A stretch of 31,661 nucleotides of DNA, taken from Salisapilia sapeloensis (Eukaryota; Oomycota; Peronosporomycetes; Peronosporales; Salisapiliaceae). Position 1 is the stretch's first letter; each line of letters opens with the position of its first letter. The notes below the pieces were generated by a model. That model searched no databases, was not told the origin of the DNA, and saw only the letters and a list, made by a program, of their open reading frames with translations. Shown piece by piece: positions 9,620 to 19,400 of the stretch. The stretch spans positions 1-31,661 of the forward strand of contig JAADVB010000217.1 in assembly GCA_023334545.1 (NCBI GenBank). The letters are read 5' to 3'. The position numbers and the translations under genes were made by a program.

Positions 9620-10660
9620 ATGGCTGGAATTGATGCGAATATCGGCCATGATGATGTGGATGGTGTGAATGAAGCAAGTTTCGAGTGCTCTGCTACTAGT
9701 GTCAAGGTACTGGTGACTCTGCTGGGCTGTCTACTGCACAGCAAAAGCGAAGAGCGCGTACGATGCAATGCTGATGAAGGAGGCTTACTATTTACATCAT
9801 ATTCTCGGGGTAAATCACTACAAGTCAAGACATCCTTGAACAAGGAATTGTTTGAGAGCTACAAGTTTGTTGCTGGATCTACGACTGAGAATACACAGGA
9901 CGGAGACATGGACGAAGAACTCACATTTTCATTAGACCTGACTTTGCTAATCGAGTGTTTGTCCGTATTCGGTCAAAGTGCTCTATCCACCAGTTCTCTT
10001 CAGATGCGCTACGTGCCCCAGGTACCATTCTCACAGATACAATCGTACCCGTATAAGCTCAATTTATTTTATGCTCGATGACTATAGACAGCAAAGCTGT
10101 TATTAGCAGTTGAGGAGAATGGTGTTATGTGTGAAAGTGCGATCCAGGTCCTTGAGACGGAGGGTGACGACGTTGGTCAAATGGATTTTGAGACGTACTT
10201 TGAAAGCTCTGCGGTCGTTGGTCGATGCATCATCCAGTCTCTGCCTCTTCATGAAGCCTTTGCAGAGCTCTATGATCTCCCAAGTGCTGCTAACGTGATG
10301 ATTGCGATGCAAGATCCGACGAATCCCGATCTTGTAAACAGTAGCAATGTATCCACATCATCTCTAAGTCTCAGCGCAAAGTCGGAAACTGGCTCGTGCG
10401 AAATTGAATTTGCATCGAACTCATCTGCTTTCATTGAGTACTCCTGTAGTGCAGAAGCAGGTAGATGCGAAGCTTCCTTTCATGTCGCTGTACTCCAGCA
10501 TGCTTTTAAGGCTTTGACTCATTCAAACGAAACGTTCTTGCGCATGAACGAGCACGGATTTCTGTCCGTCCAACACATGATTGAAACTTCGTCAGGAGAA
10601 AAAGCCTTTGTGGACGCTCTCATTTGCCCAGAGGAGATTCCGGACGAAGCTACACAGTAG
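9620..10660 (+). CDS. RAD1: Rad1, subunit of the 9-1-1 checkpoint clamp, 2 exons
   Basis: Rad1 forms the PCNA-like Rad9-Hus1-Rad1 ring that is loaded at damaged DNA and activates the ATR checkpoint. Exons are 9620-10021 and 10088-10660. The 66-nt intron runs GTACCA..CTATAG, is phase 0, and joins MRYVPQ to TAKLLLAVEENGV, a strand pair typical of Rad1 and PCNA folds. The product is 324 residues, somewhat longer than the human protein (282). The N-terminal half contains FECSATSVKVLVTLLGCL and a GLLFTSY strand. The C-terminal half ends with HGFLSVQHMI and the acidic ICPEEIPDE stretch, which matches the conserved Rad1 C-terminus well. The extra length lies mostly in a serine-rich loop around residues 200-235. 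The start codon is preceded by in-frame non-coding sequence, and this is the first ATG. Reading through the intron would end the protein after 153 residues. Confidence 0.87.
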
Positions 10661-11337
10661 AATTCAATAGCAAAGTTACCACGAGGAAGCGTTTCTTTTC
10701 ATTTGAGTTTTAGCCACGGCTATGCAGTTATGGAGTGAAAGACTAAATGTAACACCAGGACGCGTTACAACGATGCACATTTCAATGTAATGCGTAAACG
10801 TAGGGAGGGAGGACCGCGCTGGACATGGCCTTATGAGATAATTTCGCCATGGTCAGGAGAATATGAATACAATTGGCGTACAGAAAGCGGTTCAAGTTCT
10901 ACTTTAGCTGCATGAGCCATGGTGTTAAGTAGACAGTTACCTTAAAAAGTCTTTTTGAGCATGTGAAGCAATTTCGGATATTTGCCACCCAAATGGCTGC
11001 AATAAACTTATACATGAATTGTTTTTGATGGAGAATAGGAGCCGACCAACGTTTCTACTAAGCCATACACACATCACTTGTACCGGTATTTTTATGCAGC
11101 TGAAGCTTATTTACGATGGAAGCGATGTAATGTAAATTATAGTTGAAGAGTATCATTCGATTAACCCATAATGCTGGGAGTTTATTTAATTAAAACGCCG
11201 TGAACTTGTAGATTTTCATTGAAGCATGCATTGGAAAGTATAAAGTAGTGCTTTAAATTGAGAACTGGAAACAATGTTGCTCCATTTATAACGCTTCGTA
11301 TTGAATCAAGATATGCAAAACTACAGCGAAGGTATCC
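10661..11337. other. Intergenic region between the convergent Rad1 and LCB2 genes
   Basis: These 677 bp hold the 3' UTRs of Rad1 (plus) and LCB2 (minus). The sequence is AT-rich and has no open frame with protein-like composition. I see no repeat, RNA gene or mobile-element end in it. Confidence 0.5.
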
Positions 11338-12807
11338 CTACGCAGCAATAGCTGCGACCTTCTGTCTCTTTGGTAAGAACTGCACGTGGCAAATTTCGCT
11401 CACTTCCTCAATCACATTCAGAGCTTTGTCCAAATCCTCGCGTTTGTGAGCAGCAGATACACAGATGCGCACACGACCAAGGAGCACAGGAATAGCAGGG
11501 AATGCCACCGTCACGACAGCAACGCCACGCTTCATGCATTCCTTGTTGAATTGTCGAACTTTTGACATGTGATAAAGCATGACAGGGATGACGGGAGAGT
11601 CAAAGTGGCCGAGCGTAACGAGTCCCATGTCCATCAGTCGCTGACGGACGTAGTTGCAGTTGTTACGGAGAGAGTCGAGTTTCTGTCGACCAAGCGTCGT
11701 GCCATCCTTGCCTTCCACCATCTTCAATGCTGTCAACACTTGCTGGATGACCGTGACAGACAGGATGGGCGAGTACATGGCACCACGACTCGCTCGACGG
11801 ATGTGGTCGCAGATTTCTTTCGACGACGCGACGTAGCCACCAACACCTGCGAAACTCTTGCTGAAAGTACCCATCAGGATGTCAATTTCACTCGGGTCGA
11901 CACCAGTCTGCTCACAGACACCTCGACCATTCTTGCCAAGTGCACCAATGGAGTGAGCTTCATCCACATAAATGTATGCTTTATACTTTTTGCAAGCATC
12001 AACCATGCCCCGAAGGTCGACAATTTCACCTTCCATGGAGTAAATGCCTTCCACCATGACAAGAATCTTGGTCCATGCACGTCCTGTCTTTGGCTGACCT
12101 TCAGCAATTTTGCGACGAAGGAGCTTTTCCAAGTACTTTGGATCGTTGTGTTTCAGCACAGCGATGACTGCTCCAGAGTCACGGGAACCATTGACGATAG
12201 ACGTATGGTTGAGAGCGTCACTGATGATCAAAGATCCTTTGCCCATAAGTGTTGGGATTGAAGTCGCGTTCGTACCGTAGCCCATGGTGCAGACCACAGC
12301 ATCTGGCTTCCCGACATAGGCAGCAACTTCACGCTCGAGTTCTTCGTGCAGCGGTGTGGTGCCAAAGTCCATGTTCGAAGAACTGCTGGCATGACCATAC
12401 TTGTCGATCGCAGCAAAGACATCTTTGCTGCAAGTGGACATCCAGTCGTCAGCAAAGCCGAGGTTGTTGTAAGAGCCCATGTTGATACAAGTTTGGACTT
12501 CATCCGTCGAAATGAACGTTTTGTTTCCATCAAGAGTATATCGCTTGACTACATCGACATTGGCAGTCGGTGGACCAGCGATGGGATGGTTAAAGCAATC
12601 GGAGAAACGCTCGTAGAAGCGACGAGTGTAGAAACTTGAGAACGAGTCGAGCAAAGGAGCATAGCCTTTCGGTGTATGGACATTGTACCGAGAGATTCCA
12701 GTAATGCCTCCAAGCAAGTCACGCAGTCGGCCAAAGAAAAGCACGACGAGATATTGCAAGTAGCAAAGGACTTTCGCGACTGGCGGGACTTCCTCTGCAG
12801 TCAGCAT
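11338..12807 (-). CDS. LCB2: Serine palmitoyltransferase, LCB2-type catalytic subunit (complete)
   Basis: Catalytic subunit of the ER enzyme that makes 3-ketosphinganine from serine and palmitoyl-CoA. The single exon encodes 489 residues, the family's usual length. A hydrophobic segment at about 11-26 (AKVLCYLQYLVVLFFG) is the expected N-terminal membrane anchor. The fold-type I PLP domain has NMGSYNNLGF, YGHASSSSNMDFGTT, the Asp and His of VDEAHSIGALG (282, 285) that contact PLP, and the Schiff-base lysine Lys317 in GTFSKSFAGVGGY. The ATG at 12807 is the first in frame after an upstream stop. About 33 codons before it are also open but lack an ATG, so a small upstream exon cannot be excluded. 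The paralog at 1-594 lies in opposite orientation 10.7 kb away. The gene is divergent from the giant IQ gene. Confidence 0.95.
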   Translation of the reverse strand: MLTAEEVPPVAKVLCYLQYLVVLFFGRLRDLLGGITGISRYNVHTPKGYAPLLDSFSSFYTRRFYERFSDCFNHPIAGPPTANVDVVKRYTLDGNKTFISTDEVQTCINMGSYNNLGFADDWMSTCSKDVFAAIDKYGHASSSSNMDFGTTPLHEELEREVAAYVGKPDAVVCTMGYGTNATSIPTLMGKGSLIISDALNHTSIVNGSRDSGAVIAVLKHNDPKYLEKLLRRKIAEGQPKTGRAWTKILVMVEGIYSMEGEIVDLRGMVDACKKYKAYIYVDEAHSIGALGKNGRGVCEQTGVDPSEIDILMGTFSKSFAGVGGYVASSKEICDHIRRASRGAMYSPILSVTVIQQVLTALKMVEGKDGTTLGRQKLDSLRNNCNYVRQRLMDMGLVTLGHFDSPVIPVMLYHMSKVRQFNKECMKRGVAVVTVAFPAIPVLLGRVRICVSAAHKREDLDKALNVIEEVSEICHVQFLPKRQKVAAIAA

Positions 12808-13469
12808 ATTTCCAATTGGCGATTGACCTAAGCGCTTGAGCTGTTGCGGACGAAATGGAAAGTGAAGTGTTGTGGAGCTAAAAGCGACTAAATAAAAACA
12901 GTAGTATCATGCCATGCAGGTGTCACCAGGTAAGCTCTATTTAATGGCGTCAGTACATCTCTGATGCCTGCGATAGTACACGACTGAAATGACTTGTTGT
13001 GGCATTGCGTTTCGCATAAGAGGACTACTTGACCGAGGATTTACCTCGATGAAATGAGCATGTAGTAAACATTAAAAGTAGGTGACACCGACACAGGTTC
13101 ATATGTAGCAAGATAAATTCCCCTTCAAACAATGAAGACAGATAAAGATTAAAGATCATGCAGTGCATAGCCATAAAGATTACGCTGCACTCTCATGCAC
13201 GAAACATAGAAACTGGTGCGATCTTTTCTAATGTTCACGAAACACAGATGAATGGCCATCCGAGGTACTTGCAAACAAGACGAAGGGAATTGAAAGATCA
13301 TTTCAGTTTGTTTTGGAGGTATCATTTAAGGTAGCTTCAAAGTGCGCACGAGGAGGCGTCGATTCTAAACTTCAAGATACCTTTTAATCCAATCTCATGT
13401 CTTTAATCTGATTTTGGCCAATCGAAGGAGTACCTCACAACGCCGCAACGCAGTGTCAAAGGTCGCGTG
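12808..13469. promoter_or_regulatory. Divergent intergenic region between LCB2 and the IQ/B-box gene
   Basis: These 662 bp contain the promoters of two divergent genes. On the plus strand an in-frame stop (TAA at 13404-13406) precedes the ATG at 13470, which supports that start. I see no convincing gene, repeat or defined regulatory motif in the region. Confidence 0.45.
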
Positions 13470-16400
13470 ATGGATGGGGCTGGCATCCAACTGTCGAGAT
13501 CGCAGCCAGCAGCGAATATCGTCTCAACGGAATGTCTCGATGATATGAAAGATAGTGCGCTACTTGCTTCCGTCGCTAGCATCGACATCTCTTCTACTAA
13601 GAGGTTAAGTTCGGATGAAGTCCTGTGGACTGCCCATCGCGTGCTTGGACAAGATGATGCGAGCGTCTATTTGCGAGGTACTGTACTAATGATGTCTGTT
13701 CCCTTCGAACTTGTTGAGACATTCTGATGTGGTCTCTCTGGGATTTCTGCTGTAGCGTTGGCCGCACGCGTCTTGGCAATTTCGATCGTGACGGATCCGT
13801 CGTTGCGTAGCCATCTTGATCAAGAATCTCTTCTACCACAATTAGTCGAACTTGTGCGTGCATTGCGCTCAATCAAAAAGCGCAATGCCGACACGAACAG
13901 AGCAACCGTGAATTGCTGTTTAGCTGTTGCCTTGTTAATGCAAACGACTGGTACAGAGCATGAAAATCCTCCGAATGAGTAGATATCTAATTCTTCTTTC
14001 TGTAGACAGATATTCTTATACGAGTACCATGCCGATTGCTTTCGATTCAGATATACTGGTGATGCCAGAAAAACCAATAGAGTTAGGTAGTGAACAGCTA
14101 CATTTGACAGCCAGTCGGTTATTACAGAGACGTCTTGAGCCTCCTTCAGCGGTGCAAGAACCTCAACCAGTGATCCAAAGAACCAGGTCAGTCGTCCAAA
14201 GACCCAAGCCAGTGGTCCAAAAGCCACTACTTGTTAAAAGTAGAAAGCTCCCTGCCAAGAGAAAGCCTCGTATAAATAACTGGATCGAGCAGGAAGAGAT
14301 TCAAGAAAAAGAAGAACGAAAGAAACAGCCGACAAAAGAAACGGAAGTAAATTCTTTTCAGGATGTAGATGAAAACCCTAGATTTCTGCCAACACCTCAT
14401 CGAGTATTTCAATTCGACCGGTATCGAGTCATTACGCCGATGTTTGTAAAGCCAGAAGGATATCAGCCGACACGTCTGACACCTCTACATGTTGTATCAC
14501 CTGGCGGAGAACAAGAAAGAGCTTCTCGGATGACAGTATCTCCTTTAGAATTAGCAGAAAGTAATATGGAGTCAAACAATGCTCAAGAAGCTACTTCCAT
14601 GAGCACTTTAGACGATATCGAAGCGAATACGTTTGACTTTTCAGCCTCTCGTTTACATTCAGCATCTGAAGCGCTACTAGGAGCGAAAGAAATGCTTCAT
14701 TTGCTTGAGCAGAAAGAGATGCCGATATCTTCTCATCGTCGCATATTCCAGGAAGGCACTCCTGATCGTGAATGGCTACGAAAAAGGCCTCATTCACCTA
14801 CAAGAACAAAACGAATGCCTTGGTCTGTATGGAGAGACAGCTTTCAGGAATATCCAGAAGCAGTCGAAGACGATCCGAATGATCCAATGGCGATATCTAC
14901 ATCTTATAAGGCAGTGCCAAGTCGTGAGTTGAAGACCACTTCCCCAAGATCACCATCCTCACGTATTCTGTCCTCATTCTCACAAGATAATCGACATGCA
15001 TTTGAGCTAGAAACACCAGCGGAGAAGCGGATGAGGCTAAAAACGATTCTCTCTCTTCCCTCCAATCGTTCCAACACAGCAAATCCATCGATCGATTCCT
15101 ATGCATCTGAACTAGCTCAATTAAAAGTTGAAGAAGCACGTCTTCGTCAAGAAATGAAAGACACGATGCAGGCACAAGCTGATCACTTACCTCTACGTTA
15201 TTTATTTAAGTTACCAGGCGGCGCAGCTTACTGCCGACATCGAATGCAGCGAGCTATATCGAGGTGGATACTCGCATTTGAAGACGATCAGAAACGGCTA
15301 GCTTTATCCCAATGGAAAGCATGTGTAGAGCATCTCCGATACCAAGAGCGAGGTCGTCTCTATCGTCGCCTGGCTGGTGGTAAACGAGTAAAGGCATCCT
15401 TGGAGCTCATATTGCATCGACAATTGCAGCAAGGGTTTTTAAAGTGGGTAGACTCGGCTCAGTTGGCAATATGGGAATCGAGAGATAGTGCTGTTCGAAC
15501 GATTCAGACGAGTGCTCGGAGGTTATTTGGTTTACATCGTTTTTTACAAATGCATGCAAAAGGAACATTTTTAAATCCACATTTTGCTGATATGTACCTC
15601 GCACCGGAGCGACAAGTACAGTTTCAAATACCTGTTTCCGTCCGTATAGCACGAAGAAAAGTATGGTATGCTTGTGTAAATGTGCAGCAACAGTATCGTT
15701 GGATCCGATGGAAGCGATATTGGCACATGCATCGACAAGCTGCGATTAAGATGCAAGCTGGAATACGCATGCGCATCCAACGCATGAAGTATCTTCAAGT
15801 TCGACGAGACTTCATAAAGCTACAGGCAGTCTATCGTATGCATCTAAAGTATATCGTTTATCATGTATTACGAGAAGCGACTATACTGCTACAACGCAAC
15901 TTTCGCTTTGTTCGAGTTCGACGACTCAAGCGTTTGATCCAGTTGATGCAATGGCGCGAGCATCAGAAACAACTGACTGCAACGATCCTCCTGCAGCGGA
16001 TAGCTAGAGGATTCTTAGGACGTATCGCCGCGAGACTTATGTATAAAGAGCGACAGGAAGAACATTATGCAGCTCTACTAGTACAAAGGTGCTGGTATCG
16101 CCGGAATAATGAATGGTCAACCTTTTTGCTACTGGGTTGTCTACGCGAAAAAGGGAATGAAGAGGATGCATTTGACCGAGGTGTGCGTGTTTTCACGATC
16201 CATCATGCTGCTAAAAAGATCCAAAGACAATATCAAATATACATTACGACAAAGAAAAACGCTGCTGCCATTCTGATGCAAAAGCATTTTCGACGTTGTA
16301 TTGCTGTCATGATTGTCTGTCAAAAGCGATTGGAGCTCATGTCGATGCGAAAAATGAAGTGGTGTCTTCATTTCGCATTGATCCGTCGAAATGTCCATGC

Positions 16401-19400
16401 AAAAAAAATACAATTTGCTTGGCTACGTGCAGGTGGAAGGATGTATCACCATTTGCATCACAAACGACTAGTACTTGTTGAAGCGAAGGTGAAAGCTATG
16501 TATCATCGCTTGTATGATGCAGCGACAGTCATGCAAGCTATAGTACGAGGAAAGTTCGGAAGGATAATAGCTCGAAGAGAACGTAGTGCAAGGAAGCTTC
16601 AGTTTACTATACGTAAATTTCTCTATTGGAAGCACGTGCGAGCTGAAGTAGCAAGAAGGCGGCATTGCTTTGCTGAGCGTACGAGCAGAGAATGCATTAA
16701 TGCTGGAATGAAGAGTGCTGTATACAAGATAGTCCTGATGCGTCGCAATGCAGCTACTCAAATCCAACGAATAGCTAGAGGTGTCCTAAATCGAATGAGG
16801 ATGGTCTCAGCAACAATTGCACAGGAGCGACGAGTGATGATGGTTTGCCGTATTCAGACACTTTGGCGAGCGAGTGGGAGCTATCGTCTAGCCAGGAAGA
16901 TGATGGAAACGCATAAAAGGAAGGAAAAGAACCCATATTTAAATTGTACAAGCGTAGCAAACGTCTTGTCAGCAATGCTGTCTAGTGCTCACAAGTATTT
17001 TGACCCCATGGATGAACTGAGTGGTATGGCTCTTTCTGCATGGTCACAACAACTTGGAATACATGCAGCATACTTTCATTTTTTTGAAAATGACGAAGAG
17101 CTGGCACATCGTGGTCCTGCAAAAGCGCTAGAATTCCTTCGGTCTATGCAACAGGATGACTGTCGCCATAAAGTCATGCAATTGGGAGTCGATAAGGGTG
17201 ATCTGGAGTTGATCATGACGAATCTTTATGCGAAGCAAACGCTTGACGAAGTAAAGGAAGCTAAGAAGAATGTGAAGCATCATATCCAGGTGTTCTCTAC
17301 GTTTGAAAAAGCACAAGCGAATGCTCGATATCAACTAGAAGCACTAATTCAACGTCGTGATCAATGTCAAGAAACCCACGATGATATGGCCTTGGAAAGT
17401 CGTGATTTTCAAAACCTGCCACTAGGTCTTCGCCGACGGAAGGAGAAGATAATAGAAGAGCTACAAGAGCTACAGTCACGGATTCAAAAAGGCAAGTCTC
17501 ATCTCGATAGTTGTGTATCCAAATGTGAGATGCAGCAAAAGCGTGTCGATGAATTGCGACGACATGTACGTGATGCCTTGGAACCAAGAGAAGAGTCTGC
17601 AAATCATAGCTTGAAATACTTTAAACTGATTGAATCAGTCGATGTCGCTCGTGAATTATTTCTCGCCAAGTTCCCTCGACTAGAAGCTCGTGCACAGACG
17701 TTTGCGAAGTCATTAGAAGAAGTTCGAGTGTCTCGATTTCAACTTGTACGTTTCTTTCAAGAATGCGATACCATCTCGGAGGTAAAACAGAAGTTTTCGA
17801 TGCTGACTAATGCCAAGTGCACGTCTGAAGTTGATCGTTTTAACTATAAGCGATTTCATGCTTGTGCTGATACGTTACAATACGGATGGGAACGAATTGC
17901 AGATCTATTGAATGTATCATTTGATATGGCAGTTGATCCACGAGCTTATATGCGTTGCGGATATCTCGAAAGGTGTGCAATGGACGCAATTAATATGATT
18001 TTTACATCGAAGACAGGGTATGACAAGACAGTGGAGTGGCTTGGATTTGCTGAAGACATTTCGAAATTAAATCGATCGATCGAAACATTCCAAGCAATAT
18101 ATCGAGGCGTGCATACAAGGAAGCACTATAGTATTAATAAAAGTCAAGAGAAACGTAACCGAGTGATAGGAGAGTACCTTGAAGATTTCCATTTTGATCG
18201 AGTAACACCTTTGTGGCAGGCTGATCGCCGAAAGGAGGAACAGGAATTGGAAGAATGGTATAAGGAGAATGAAAAGGAGGAAAGAAAGCGTCATCTTTAT
18301 CAAACACTACGATACTTGTATTCGGAAGAATGGAATGACCTTGTCCAGAGATATGTTTATTCGAAATGGGATGGCAAGGAATGGACGGAAACGCACTACG
18401 AGCGACCTGTGTATACTATTGAAGAAGAAGACGCTGTGATTGTGATTCAAGCGCACTGTCGTCGTTTTCTGGCGCAAAGAGTGACTGAGCAACGAAGACG
18501 TGAAATGCATAAATGGAGGAAACGAGAGGTATATCGACAAAGTTGGGAAGCAAAGCAGAAGGAACGGGAGCGACTTGTAACGATGGATATTTCTTTAGAC
18601 GCAAAAGTCAATGAGCGAAAGGAGATGGCAGATAAACAGCGAAGTGTCAACAAGAAGCCATCAACCGTAGGACTGAGAGCATCAACAAAAGATAATGTTC
18701 AGATTAAAGGATGGGAGACATGGAGAAGTGGATGGGAGCAGCAAATACAATCAAGCTATCATGCAAGCGTACTTAGTCGCCATCGACGTAACATGGTATT
18801 CCCAGCTCCTGCCAGACAACCGAACGTGCATGCGTCCGCAATTATGTCTCTATTAAACGATGCAGACGATTTTCGAACTACTTTTGCCCCGACAATATCT
18901 GCCACAATTACCATTCGTCATACAAAAGCTGTTCTTCGATTTGGATGGCAAGAAGTTTCGAATGGAGACTCGCCGTATTATGTGGACACTCTAACGTTGG
19001 ATACGAGCTGGTCACCATCATATTATGAATTTGACGAAGAGTATGCTACTTTAAAAGTTCAATCTATCGCTAGATGTCTTCTCGCGCGCATGAACCGATC
19101 CCAGTTACTTTGGTCGATCGATCTAGTTGGTGAAGTAAAGTCTATGCTCGAAGAAAGCTCCAGAGTGGGCTGGATTGGCTTTGGACTGGAGGGAGTGAAC
19201 ACTCAAGCAATGCTTACACGCATGGGACTTGCACGCCACGCGCCTAACTTGGCGAAGCGATCAGTAGTAGAAGTTTTGAAAATACCTTCAATGAAGCTGA
19301 GTCAGAAAGGATGGACACCAGAGGAGATTAAAGTCCTTGGTGATATTCCTCAAGCAATTCAGAGAAAGTATCCTCAGAGCCAAGAACAAATTGACCTTGA

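Noticed and set aside
10888-10902. tRNA B-box-like GGTTCAAGTTC
   Set aside because: No matching A box or cloverleaf around it.
11569-12261. 230-codon plus-strand frame
   Set aside because: Antisense to the conserved LCB2 coding sequence; a shadow frame caused by codon bias.
12808-12906. Open frame extending LCB2 upstream by about 33 codons
   Set aside because: No ATG before an in-frame stop; family members start close to the chosen ATG. Kept as a note in the LCB2 entry.
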